From: Candidatus Woesearchaeota archaeon
GTDB taxonomy: Archaea; Nanobdellota; Nanobdellia; Woesearchaeales; GW2011-AR9
Direction: 5' to 3'
DNA length: 64,000 nt
Assembly: GCA_018696595.1 (NCBI GenBank)
Contig: JABHQW010000003.1
Coordinates: 1-64,000 of the forward strand
The translations under genes were made by a program, and so were the position numbers. How positions within the stretch are numbered: position 1 is the first letter of the stretch; each line of letters begins with the position of its first letter. The notes under the pieces are model-generated. The model worked only from the letters and a program-made list of their open reading frames with translations, searched no databases and had not been told where the DNA came from. Below, piece by piece: positions 1-8,963 of this stretch.

Positions 1-174
1 ATGCATCATAAGGTTTTCGTCATCGATGAAGAAACTGTTGTAACTGGATCATTTAATCCAACTGGTGGTGGAGATACTAGGAATGATGAGAATGTTCTGA
101 TTATTACTGATAAAGATATCGCTAAAGAATTTGAAGAAGAGTTTGAGAAGGTTTATGCAGAAGCTAATCAGTAA
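1..174 (+). CDS. Phospholipase D-like protein, C-terminal part (5' truncated by window)
   Basis: Frame 1 reads MHHKVFVIDEETVVTGSFNPTGGGDTRNDENVLIIT..., with an HxK...GSFNPT PLD/HKD signature; stop at 172-174. Confidence 0.8.
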   Translation: MHHKVFVIDEETVVTGSFNPTGGGDTRNDENVLIITDKDIAKEFEEEFEKVYAEANQ

Positions 175-205
175 TCTTTAAATAACCTAAAAATCTACTT
201 CTCTT

Positions 206-1060
206 ATGAAAAGATTATTGGTTGTCTTAATTGTATTATCTTTATTTTTAGTGGGGTGTAGTGCAGAACCAACTGTTCCAAGAGAAGTTCCTTCTCTGTC
301 TGAACCTGTTCCATCTATAAGTGAACCAGTTCTAATGAATAATCAAAATAACTTCATAATTGATATTGTTGTTGATTTAGAATCTTTTAATCCTTCTGAA
401 GAAGAAATTAATGAAGTTATAGAAGTTGCAAAATTTAAATTTAAGCAATTAACTAATTTAAATCTAGAGTTAAGAAACATTCATTTCTTAGGCTCGCTTA
501 GAGAAGAAGGAAGTAATACAAACAATCCTAAGAAAATGTTTCAATATAAACAAATTCTTAATGATAAATCGGTTAATGGTGTTATTGTTTTAACAAAAGA
601 ATTTAATACTGAGGAACAAGGTGGTTTTTCTGTAGCTTATGAATTTCCTGATTACTGTAACGGATTTAAGTCTAAATATGGACAAAATAGAATCTATTAT
701 GCTTATATGGATTGGGAACACAAATATTCCATTTGTGGTTACAAAGACGGCGAACATATTTCTGACATTTCTATTGGCGGAGAATGTACTAATCAACCAG
801 GAACCCCTTGCGTATTTAATGGAGATTATTATATTTGTGAAAATGCTCAAGAAAATTTTTATTCTAACCCAGCTAACTTTATGGGGTCATTATTTGTTCA
901 TGAACTGATGCATCCGTTTGGTGAAAATGGAAAATATGATCATTATGGTATAAATAATTGTCCTGAAGTAAGTGAAACTAACTTAGAAGATGCTCAATAT
1001 TATTGTGGACTATGTCCTAATGTTTATGATAACTTTAAAGAAAGTTTTGTTGAGTGTTAA
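206..1060 (+). CDS. Lipoprotein with putative zinc-metalloprotease motif (HELMHPFGENGKYDH)
   Basis: Lipobox LVGCSAE; HExxH motif near C-terminus. Confidence 0.6.
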   Translation: MKRLLVVLIVLSLFLVGCSAEPTVPREVPSLSEPVPSISEPVLMNNQNNFIIDIVVDLESFNPSEEEINEVIEVAKFKFKQLTNLNLELRNIHFLGSLREEGSNTNNPKKMFQYKQILNDKSVNGVIVLTKEFNTEEQGGFSVAYEFPDYCNGFKSKYGQNRIYYAYMDWEHKYSICGYKDGEHISDISIGGECTNQPGTPCVFNGDYYICENAQENFYSNPANFMGSLFVHELMHPFGENGKYDHYGINNCPEVSETNLEDAQYYCGLCPNVYDNFKESFVEC

Positions 1061-1118
1061 TCATTTTACTCTAAACAACACAAAACTATAAAAAGAAACT
1101 TCTCATTTTACCATAAGT

Positions 1119-1287
1119 GGACCTGTGGCCCAGCCTGGATATCTGAAAAGACCAGAAAAGGCGATTCCCTCCTATTTAAAAGCAGAGCTTTTTAATCCGA
1201 CAAAAGCTTCGCATTAGTAGTAAGGAATAGATCGGGGGTTCGAAGCAGTTCTTTCAAAGAAGAATTACGAAAGTCCTCCCAGGTCCG
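1119..1287 (+). tRNA. tRNA-Arg(CCT) containing three introns (1141-1157, 1175-1222, 1245-1273)
   Basis: Spliced sequence GGACCTG TG GCCCAGCCTGGATAAGGC G ATTCC CTCCTAA GGAAT AGATC GGGGG TTCGAAT CCTCC CAGGTCC G folds as a full cloverleaf; BHB-like motifs at the splice sites. Confidence 0.9.
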
Positions 1288-1379
1288 CATTTTCAAATGA
1301 CAGTCTCAAGATCCAATGAAGAATCCTGGAGTAATTCCATTGTGGAATGATCTAAGTAGGCCGAGGATGAGTAATCTGT

Positions 1380-1694
1380 TTATTTGGAAGATGTTTTAGA
1401 ATTATTTTTAACCACTCTTTCTTCTAAAGGAATATAAAGAATTGCGCCAACTTCAATATGGCTTCTATCTTCAAGATTAGGATTAACTTGATGTAATTCT
1501 GTTGCTGTTACTCCATTAATTCTAGCAAGTTCATTAAACGTATCTCCCTCTTGGATTTCATACATCTTTATTGGGGTGTTTAATGCTGTTCTTTCATTAC
1601 CATAAATCTGTTGGTGATGTCTTTCAGGAGCACAAGCTGTCAAAGATAATCCTAAACACGTTATTCCAATATTATATGCTAATTCTCTAATCAT
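1380..1694 (-). CDS. LysM-domain lipoprotein
   Basis: Lipobox LTACAP; YEIQEGDTFNELARINGVTATELHQVNPNL...GAILYIP LysM pattern. Confidence 0.75.
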   Translation of the reverse strand: MIRELAYNIGITCLGLSLTACAPERHHQQIYGNERTALNTPIKMYEIQEGDTFNELARINGVTATELHQVNPNLEDRSHIEVGAILYIPLEERVVKNNSKTSSK

Positions 1695-1736
1695 ATTTAC
1701 TTCAGATTATGTGTTTTTTATAAAAGTTCTGAAAGA

Positions 1737-2081
1737 TTATAATTTTTCTTCTAAAGTTCCAGGCGGTAAACAGAGTGTTCCTCCCGTAGTTATAGAGGTA
1801 ATGTCTTTTAATTTAGAATTGTATTTTTCAATGTCTGAAACTTCTAAATCATACTTTATCAATAAACGATAAACTGTATTTTCTATCCCAATTTTATATT
1901 CATCAGCTTCTAGACCAGGAGTACAATAATTTGGTCCAATAAACTCAATTTTTAGCACTGATTGTGGTATAGGTTGTGGTTCTTCTAAATATTTTGGAAC
2001 ATATTCTACTGCCCAAGCTACTGTTGCTAAGAACATTAACGAACCCATGGCTCCTACTGCTTTTCTAACTAAGCCTCCCAT
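1737..2081 (-). CDS. Secreted/anchored LysM-like protein
   Basis: N-terminal signal/TM; degenerate LysM-like C-terminus (TTGGTLCLPPG). Confidence 0.5.
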   Translation of the reverse strand: MGGLVRKAVGAMGSLMFLATVAWAVEYVPKYLEEPQPIPQSVLKIEFIGPNYCTPGLEADEYKIGIENTVYRLLIKYDLEVSDIEKYNSKLKDITSITTGGTLCLPPGTLEEKL

Positions 2082-2158
2082 ATTTAGCTTATGGAGATTG
2101 ATTTATATAAAATTTTCTAACAAAAGTTATTTATAGCAATTACTATTTTTTAACAATT

Positions 2159-2485
2159 ATGGAAATACAAGATTTAAAAGATTTTTCAAAACGGATGCAC
2201 AAAAAGTTAGAAAGTTATTATGACTTTGATGACCCTAGGAAGTTAAATTTACCAATGACAGTAAAAATCATGGAAGAACTTGGCGAACTTTGTGATGATG
2301 TTTTAGCACATTCAGGATTACAAAGAAAAGAAAAGCTAGAAAACAAAGATATGGAAAACCTCCAAGAAGAGTTTGCTGACGTTATTCTAACAACCTGTAA
2401 CTTAGCTGAGAATATGGGTGTTGATATTGAAGAAGCTTTAAAGAAAAAAATTATGAAAGTTGATAATCGGTTTAAAGAACAATGA
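2159..2485 (+). CDS. MazG-like nucleotide pyrophosphohydrolase
   Basis: KIMEELGELCDDVL...EEFADVILTTCNLAENMGVDIEEAL. Confidence 0.75.
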   Translation: MEIQDLKDFSKRMHKKLESYYDFDDPRKLNLPMTVKIMEELGELCDDVLAHSGLQRKEKLENKDMENLQEEFADVILTTCNLAENMGVDIEEALKKKIMKVDNRFKEQ

Positions 2486-3165
2486 AATTATCTAGATTCC
2501 TAACATTAGACAACACTGAAACTTTTCTAAACAGTGAAGTGCAACAAACTTATCATTCACAGACTGGAGCAGTAGAAGAAGCTCTTAAGAAATATGCTAT
2601 TCCTTGTAAAATTGCAGAAGTAGCTAAAACTGGGACCGTAAGGATATTGGATATGTTCTTTGGTATTGGATACAATTCCGCGATGGCAATTGATGTCGCT
2701 TTAGAAAGTAACCCTGATTGTAAGATAGAAATTGTTGCTGTTGAAAATGATCCTGAGATTATCAAGAAAATCTTAGAAGTCAAACCACCAATTAAATCTT
2801 ATACTTTATACAAAGAATTAGTTAGAGGTAACGAAATTAAAGAGAATCAAAAGTTTATTTATGAGGCCAATAATATTAAGATTACTTTGTTTGTTGATGA
2901 TGCTCAAAAGGCGGCTAAGAAACTTCCTGAAAAGTATTTTGACGCTATTTTCTATGATCCCTTTTCTCCAAAAGCCCAACCGGATATGTGGACAGTAGAA
3001 TTGTTCAAAGAAATGTATCGGGTTATGAAAGATTCTGGGATTTTGGCAACTTATTCTTGTGCAAGAATTATAAGAGACAATCTTTCTAAAGCAGATTTAG
3101 TTTATGATGATGGCCCTATTATTGGTCGCAGAGGACCAGGAACAATCGCTACTAAATGGATTTAA
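2482..3165 (+). CDS. SAM-dependent methyltransferase, MnmC-like
   Basis: ILDMFFGIGYNSAMAIDVAL, DAIFYDPFSPKAQPDMWTVELFKEMYRVMK; overlaps upstream gene by 4 nt. Confidence 0.7.
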   Translation: MKLSRFLTLDNTETFLNSEVQQTYHSQTGAVEEALKKYAIPCKIAEVAKTGTVRILDMFFGIGYNSAMAIDVALESNPDCKIEIVAVENDPEIIKKILEVKPPIKSYTLYKELVRGNEIKENQKFIYEANNIKITLFVDDAQKAAKKLPEKYFDAIFYDPFSPKAQPDMWTVELFKEMYRVMKDSGILATYSCARIIRDNLSKADLVYDDGPIIGRRGPGTIATKWI

Positions 3166-3458
3166 GAAAAGTATAATCCTTCAACCATTTTTCCTACTGC
3201 CTGAGCTGACATTGGTGAATAACATCGGAATTTTTGTAATCTTTCTTCCACCATTTCTGGGGTACATGCTTGCAAAGTGGTGTTGACTATTCCAGAACTT
3301 TCACTAATTTCAATTTCTGAATCTCTTAAAGATCCCCCTTTAATTATCAAATAAGGGGCTGCTAAAGTTGGTGGGTCATTCTTTTCTAATTTTCCCACGT
3401 GAATAGAACCTGGGACCATTGCCATTACTACTAATCCAACTAAAGAGTCATCTGCCAT
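3162..3458 (-). CDS. Hypothetical protein
   Basis: Intact ORF between convergent genes; family not recognised. Confidence 0.5.
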   Translation of the reverse strand: MADDSLVGLVVMAMVPGSIHVGKLEKNDPPTLAAPYLIIKGGSLRDSEIEISESSGIVNTTLQACTPEMVEERLQKFRCYSPMSAQAVGKMVEGLYFS

Positions 3459-3511
3459 AATAATTTAGAATTAAATAAACTATATAAAAACTTGCAATCT
3501 CTAATATATAT

Positions 3512-3919
3512 TCAAAACAACTTATTTACAAAGAACAAGACAGTACTAGTTAACCCACAAATAAAACCACCCCAGATTATGTCCATAATTGTCATTACGA
3601 TTGGCCAATTATGTAATGTTGCTAAGTTAGTTAAATCATAAACTCCATAAACTATTAACCCAAAAATAGCTCCAAATATTGTTGCGTGCCACCATAAGTT
3701 TGCTTTAGGTAAAACAAAAATTAAGATCCCTAAAATAATCAAAGTCCATACCAATAAAGCGGAAATAATTGGTAAAGCTGTAACTGCTGCTTTTCTAGCT
3801 AAATCTCCTAATTGTGATTTATAGAATTTACCCATGATTCCAAAGATAAATATTGTGTCAATAGTTACCATAAATAAAAGCCCAGCAAAGAATAATTTTA
3901 TTTGGTTAACATCCATCAA
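3512..3919 (-). CDS. Integral membrane protein, four predicted TM segments
   Basis: Hydrophobicity of translation. Confidence 0.6.
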   Translation of the reverse strand: MMDVNQIKLFFAGLLFMVTIDTIFIFGIMGKFYKSQLGDLARKAAVTALPIISALLVWTLIILGILIFVLPKANLWWHATIFGAIFGLIVYGVYDLTNLATLHNWPIVMTIMDIIWGGFICGLTSTVLFFVNKLF

Positions 3920-3948
3920 AGATAAGTAAAGAAAGATTGTTTATAAAT

Positions 3949-4551
3949 TTATTTATTTTTGTTTCTGCCACGTTTTTTAACAGCTTGAAATCGTTCCAAA
4001 ACAAACTTAGCGTCAGGATTAGATTTCCCATATCCTTCAAGAACTTTATCAAAGATTTCAGGATAATGTTGATAATGTTTACTTTCTAAAGCTCTATCTA
4101 AAAGAAACAAATCAACCGCTTTATCTTCAACTTTGTCAGAAAATGAGGATAACCCAAAATCAATAAACTTAATTTCTTTGTCTTTAATCATGTTAGAAGT
4201 AGTTAAATCTCCATGAATAATATCATGTGCATGTAATACTCCAATTTTTTTACCAACTTCTTCAGCAAATTGTTGATATTCGTCTCCTGCAATTAAAACA
4301 TCTCTTAATTTTTCACCGGGAACGAAGTCCATAGTTATTTGCATTCTCTTATCACAGAAATTTAACAAACCAGGGGCCGGGAATTTCATATCTTGTAATT
4401 TACTGAGAACTTTAGCTTCTCTTCTAGTTCTGAACTTACGTAAAGAATCATCGATTTGAGGTAGCCTGTAATTCTTACTAACTCTTTCCTTCATTACTTT
4501 ACTACCATCTTTGTAAACTACTGCTTCCGCTCCTTGTCCAATTTTGATCAT
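3949..4551 (-). CDS. bud32: Bud32-like KEOPS-associated protein kinase
   Basis: GQGAEAVVY, HDIIHGDLTTSNMI, IDFGLSSFSDKVEDKAVDLFLLDRAL. Confidence 0.9.
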   Translation of the reverse strand: MIKIGQGAEAVVYKDGSKVMKERVSKNYRLPQIDDSLRKFRTRREAKVLSKLQDMKFPAPGLLNFCDKRMQITMDFVPGEKLRDVLIAGDEYQQFAEEVGKKIGVLHAHDIIHGDLTTSNMIKDKEIKFIDFGLSSFSDKVEDKAVDLFLLDRALESKHYQHYPEIFDKVLEGYGKSNPDAKFVLERFQAVKKRGRNKNK

Positions 4552-4619
4552 AGTACCTAGCTTATTACTTGAATTTAAAAAGATTATGTTTTTAAATGAG
4601 TAAATAATTAGCTATAATA

Positions 4620-6551
4620 ATGAAAAAGATAGAATTACTCTTACCAGCAGGGAACCAAGAAAACCTAACAGCAGCAGTAGAAAATGGTGCAGATGCAGTT
4701 TATTTAGGTATTGATAAATTCAATGCTAGAAGAAGAGCAGACAATTTTAAACTAGAAAATATCAAAGAAGTCATTGATTATTGCCATCAGAATGGAGTAA
4801 GATGTTATTGTACACTGAATATATTAATCAAGAATGAAGAAATAGAAGAATTCTTTGAAACTGTTAAAAAGTTATATCTTGCAGGAATGGATGCTGTTAT
4901 TATTCAACATATTTCTTTCTTACCAATTATCAAGAAAAACTTTCCGGGCTTGGAAGTGCATCTAAGTACACAAACTACAATTACAAATACTTATTTCTAT
5001 GATTTAATTAAAGAAGCAGATAAAGTTGTTTTGCCAAGAGAAGCTTCTAAAGATGAAATTAAAAATTTTATTAAAAAAATTAAGTTGCCAACAGAAATAT
5101 TTGTTCAAGGAGCTTTGTGTTTTTCTTATTCCGGTAAATGTTTGTTCTCTTCTTTCCTTGGTGGTCGTTCGGGCAATAGGGGGTTGTGTGCCCAACCTTG
5201 CAGAAAGAAATATAATGGCAAATATCTGTTAAGCATGAAAGATCTTTCTTTAGTTAAAGAATTGCCTAACTTAATTGAAATGGGTATTGCTTCATTAAAG
5301 ATTGAAGGCAGATTAAGAAGTGCTAAATATGTTGCTGCTTCTACTAAATTATATCGAGATGCAATTGATTCTTATTATGCTAAAAAGTTTAAGGTTGATA
5401 AAGATTTGTTTAAAGAAATGAAACTTGCTTTCAACCGAGAATTCACTTGGGGTTATTATGCTAATCTAAAAGATGTTGTTTCTCCTGAAAAACCAATGGG
5501 TCGCGGTCTTTATTTAGGTGAGATTGATCAACAGAAATTGATTAAGTTGGAAGAAGAAGTTTCTCTTGGAGATGGTTTAGGAATTTGGTTGCCAAACAAA
5601 GTTGACGGTGCAGTTCTTAGAAAGATGGAACTAGTTGATTCAAAGACTGGTGAGAAAAAGAAAGTTAATTTTGCTAAGAAAGGAGATTTAGTTAAGTTAG
5701 ATATTTTTGCTAAACCTGGAACGAAGATTTACAAAACTTCTTCTGTTGAGGAAGCAAAAGAAATTGAGTTTGTTAAAAATAAACCAATTGTTGTTAAAGG
5801 AAGGAAAGTTAAGGATATTGTTTTGCCTGATGTTAAAGAAATAAAGGGCCTTAGTACAAAAGAGGAATTATTAATTAAAGTTTATAATGTTAAAGACGGT
5901 AAAGAAGCTTTACGTTATACTGATAAAGTTTTTTATGACATTTTTGCTGAAGACTTTTCTAATAAGTTTTCTGCTTATGTTCCTCGAATCTTAAATGATC
6001 AGGATGTAGAGGAAGCAGTTAAGTTGATTGAGCAAGATAAAGTTAAAAATGTTTTAGTTGGCGATTTAGGTGTTTATGCTAAACTAAAAGGTAAAAAAGG
6101 ATTAAATATTTATCTTGATTATTCAAATAATATTTTCAATGATTTAGATTTAGAATTCTTTAATGGTTGTACTCCAATAATTTCTCCAGAACTATCTTCT
6201 GAGGAACTGAAAGAGTTTAGTACTAAAGGGTTTGCTGCTTTTGTGCACGGCAGAGTTGTAATGATGAACACTAAATACTCTTTACTTCCTAGCAAACTCA
6301 AAGACGAAAAGAAATATAGTTTCCCCGTAAGAAAGGAACATGATTATTATCAAATTCTTAATAGTAAAGAATTGGGATTATTTGAATTGGTTAATGATTT
6401 AAGAAAGATTGGAATCAAAAAATTCTTTTTAGATTTAGATGATGATGTTGATTATATGGCTAAGTTTTATTCTTCTTTATTGAAAGGAAAAGTTCTTCCT
6501 ATTAACATTCGTGGTTATACTAAAGGCCATTTTGATAAAGGAGTAGAGTGA
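4620..6551 (+). CDS. Peptidase U32 family protein
   Basis: ELLLPAGNQENLTAAVENGADAVYLG; FVQGALCFSYSGKCLFSSFLGGRSGNRGLCAQPCRKKY. Confidence 0.9.
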   Translation: MKKIELLLPAGNQENLTAAVENGADAVYLGIDKFNARRRADNFKLENIKEVIDYCHQNGVRCYCTLNILIKNEEIEEFFETVKKLYLAGMDAVIIQHISFLPIIKKNFPGLEVHLSTQTTITNTYFYDLIKEADKVVLPREASKDEIKNFIKKIKLPTEIFVQGALCFSYSGKCLFSSFLGGRSGNRGLCAQPCRKKYNGKYLLSMKDLSLVKELPNLIEMGIASLKIEGRLRSAKYVAASTKLYRDAIDSYYAKKFKVDKDLFKEMKLAFNREFTWGYYANLKDVVSPEKPMGRGLYLGEIDQQKLIKLEEEVSLGDGLGIWLPNKVDGAVLRKMELVDSKTGEKKKVNFAKKGDLVKLDIFAKPGTKIYKTSSVEEAKEIEFVKNKPIVVKGRKVKDIVLPDVKEIKGLSTKEELLIKVYNVKDGKEALRYTDKVFYDIFAEDFSNKFSAYVPRILNDQDVEEAVKLIEQDKVKNVLVGDLGVYAKLKGKKGLNIYLDYSNNIFNDLDLEFFNGCTPIISPELSSEELKEFSTKGFAAFVHGRVVMMNTKYSLLPSKLKDEKKYSFPVRKEHDYYQILNSKELGLFELVNDLRKIGIKKFFLDLDDDVDYMAKFYSSLLKGKVLPINIRGYTKGHFDKGVE

Positions 6552-6619
6552 ATTATCAAGTCTAACCTTGCTTTTAGAGAATAATAAAATATTTAAACAA
6601 TCATTCCTTCTAAACTTCA

Positions 6620-8083
6620 ATGGTATTCAGCTTCAAAGCAAGAAAACAAAGAAAATTAATAGATCTAGTTGATCAGTTATCTTCTCCTGGAGCAAAAGCA
6701 AGTGTTCTTAGTCAGTGGGTAAAAAAAAGTTTAGATGGCTTCCCAGGTGAGGACGTAAAATCTAAAAAACTATTAACACCAGAATCTCGAGAATATGTTG
6801 CTCAGTTGGCTAAAGACCATTTTACTGAGATTTCTCCTGGGTGTAGAGAAAATTTCTCTTATCTTTTAGAAGATCCTCTTATTTATATTCGAACTTGTAG
6901 TGATAAAAATGAATTTTGGCGTTTAAACTCTGTAGAAGAAAGAATTAAGAAACCAGAAGAATGGGAAGCTTTATTTGTGGCCTATTTGGACTCTGGTCAT
7001 GGGCGTTCAAATACTTATGCTTATGAATTATTACAAAAAGATAAATTACCTTTAGAAAAAGCAGCATTACTTGCAGAAGAATATGGCCATTTGAGATTTG
7101 CAGCAGAATTGTTAAAAGGAAGGTTTCCAGAGAAGGCTAAGGATCTGTATGCTAGATTAAGTGCTCAACAGGAAGCTGAAGGTATGACTGTGCTTACTTC
7201 AGACCCAGTTCCTTCTACTTGTAAAATGTTTGTAGAAGATTTAGAGGAATTAGTTGCTTCAGGAAGATTTCCTCATGTTGAAGTTTCTGATTCTCATGAA
7301 TCTGGAATTTCTTTAGACTTAAGAGTTCTTTCTCCAGAAAAGGAGAGTTATGTTAAATTTATGGAAGAAGCAGTGGAATTGGCAAGAGAAGCAGGAGATG
7401 AAGAACGGGTTACGGGGTTACATCAAAATTTAATGGGAGTGTTGAGACATCAGGGAGATTTTTTTGGTGCTGGAGTCTATGCTGAGAAATTAGGGCAAAC
7501 TGAACAAGCTATAAGTTACTTTGAAAAAGCGGAGTCTCATTATAGGGCGGGCAACTTATGTTCCCAAATGAAAGGAATGGAAGAACAAGCAATTGAAAAC
7601 TTTTCTAAAGCAGGAGACCATGTTTCATGTGGGCATATATACCGACGCCTGGGAAAAGTAGATGAAGCAATAGCTGCTTACCAAAAAGATATAGGTCATG
7701 CTCTTGAATACATAATAAGCACTTGCAAAGAGTCTGATCAATTAGAGAGAGCTCAAGGAATTGTTGGAGAATTGATATCAGACGCTCTTGATTCAGAAAG
7801 GGAAGAAGATCAGGGGACTTTAGGCTTAGCTGCTCACGCACATGGAGCTCAAGGAATTGTTGGAGGATTGATATCAGATGCTCTTGATTCAGAAAGAAAA
7901 GAATCTAAAATCTCTTTATTGAACTTAGCTGCTTATGCACATGGGGTTGAGCTTTATAGTCAAGCAATGGACATATACGAAATGAAAGGACGTCTTCCAA
8001 GCGCACAACAGTCTGCAATCTCTGCAAAAAATGAAGAAAAGGAACAATTATACACAAAACTTCTAACATTTCTGAAAATATAA
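6620..8083 (+). CDS. TPR-like repeat protein
   Basis: Repeated helical pairs (AISYFEKAESHYRAGNL, AIENFSKAGDHVSCGHIYRRLGKVDEAIAAY). Confidence 0.6.
   Translation: MVFSFKARKQRKLIDLVDQLSSPGAKASVLSQWVKKSLDGFPGEDVKSKKLLTPESREYVAQLAKDHFTEISPGCRENFSYLLEDPLIYIRTCSDKNEFWRLNSVEERIKKPEEWEALFVAYLDSGHGRSNTYAYELLQKDKLPLEKAALLAEEYGHLRFAAELLKGRFPEKAKDLYARLSAQQEAEGMTVLTSDPVPSTCKMFVEDLEELVASGRFPHVEVSDSHESGISLDLRVLSPEKESYVKFMEEAVELAREAGDEERVTGLHQNLMGVLRHQGDFFGAGVYAEKLGQTEQAISYFEKAESHYRAGNLCSQMKGMEEQAIENFSKAGDHVSCGHIYRRLGKVDEAIAAYQKDIGHALEYIISTCKESDQLERAQGIVGELISDALDSEREEDQGTLGLAAHAHGAQGIVGGLISDALDSERKESKISLLNLAAYAHGVELYSQAMDIYEMKGRLPSAQQSAISAKNEEKEQLYTKLLTFLKI
7751..7896 (+). repeat. 96-bp-period tandem duplication inside TPR-like gene
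   Basis: 50-nt units 7751-7800 and 7847-7896 (gctcaaggaattgttgga[g/a]...ctcttgattcagaaag) differ at two positions. Confidence 0.85.
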
Positions 8084-8095
8084 AAAAGAAAAAAA

Positions 8096-8419
8096 TTAAA
8101 TTTTACTCAAGACTTCGTCAATCTTCTGTTTCAACTGTGGTGCAGGATTGAAACCAACAATTCGATCAACTTCTTCTCCTTTGTTAAAAACAACTAAACA
8201 AGGAATTCCAGTAATATGATTTTGTTGTGCTAATTCTGGTGATTCTTCTGTAGACAGTTTAGCAAACTTTAGTTTTCCTTCAAACTCTTTACTAACTTCT
8301 TCAAATACTGGTGTTAACATTTTACATGGTCCGCACCAACTTGCCCAGAAATCTACAATCACTGGCATTTCTGATTTAACAACTTCTTGTTCAAAATTTT
8401 CTCCATTTAATTCTAACAT
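8096..8419 (-). CDS. trxA: Thioredoxin
   Basis: [38 protein letters not shown]. Confidence 0.95.
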   Translation of the reverse strand: MLELNGENFEQEVVKSEMPVIVDFWASWCGPCKMLTPVFEEVSKEFEGKLKFAKLSTEESPELAQQNHITGIPCLVVFNKGEEVDRIVGFNPAPQLKQKIDEVLSKI

Positions 8420-8442
8420 ATTAAAAACCTCCGCGTTTTTTG

Positions 8443-8487
8443 ATACCCCAGAAATCTCTTTGATTTCTCAGGGTATTGTTTAATACC
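8443..8487. promoter_or_regulatory. Candidate operator: nested inverted repeats in trxA/regulator divergent promoter
   Basis: ATACCCCAGAAATC-TCTTT-GATTTCTCAGGGTAT followed by GGTATT-GTTT-AATACC. Confidence 0.55.
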
Positions 8488-8615
8488 TCTGTCAATTGTA
8501 AATGCTAAGTTGAGGTAGTAATATATAAATCAAATGGTATAATGTTTGATTGTTAGAGAATTCTGCACTACTGCAAAGCAAAAGCATTATAAACCTTAAA
8601 ATATTACTTCTAGGT

Positions 8616-8963
8616 ATGGGTGTGAACTTTGTTTGTCGGATAATTACGTTGGAAGATATTCTTAGATGTTCCTTCGGTTTAAACAAGACAGAAATAGCAA
8701 TTATGAAGTTTTTATTAGAAAGAAAAGAAGAACTGACTATTGAAGAAATTATGAAAAAGATTAAACGTGACAGAACAACAATTCAAAGGGCAGTAAAAAG
8801 ACTGTTTGAGAAAGAATTAATCAAGAGAAGGCAAATAAATCTTGATAAAGGCGGTTATGTTTTTGTCTATGCTCCAAAAGCAAAATCTGAACTGAAAGAA
8901 AAAGTTTATAAAATATTTGAGTCTTTTAAGGTAGCAGTAGGAAAAGAAATCCAAAAATGGTGA
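8616..8963 (+). CDS. TrmB-like HTH transcriptional regulator
   Basis: LNKTEIAIMKFLLERKEELTIEEIMKKIKRDRTTIQRAVKRLFEKELI; start placed at 8616 because a TATA-like box lies about 25 nt upstream. Confidence 0.7.
   Translation: MGVNFVCRIITLEDILRCSFGLNKTEIAIMKFLLERKEELTIEEIMKKIKRDRTTIQRAVKRLFEKELIKRRQINLDKGGYVFVYAPKAKSELKEKVYKIFESFKVAVGKEIQKW

Noticed and set aside
590-908. ORFs on both strands (590-850 -, 639-908 +) overlapping the metalloprotease-like lipoprotein
   Set aside because: Low-complexity translations nested in a well-supported CDS; no promoter or SD.
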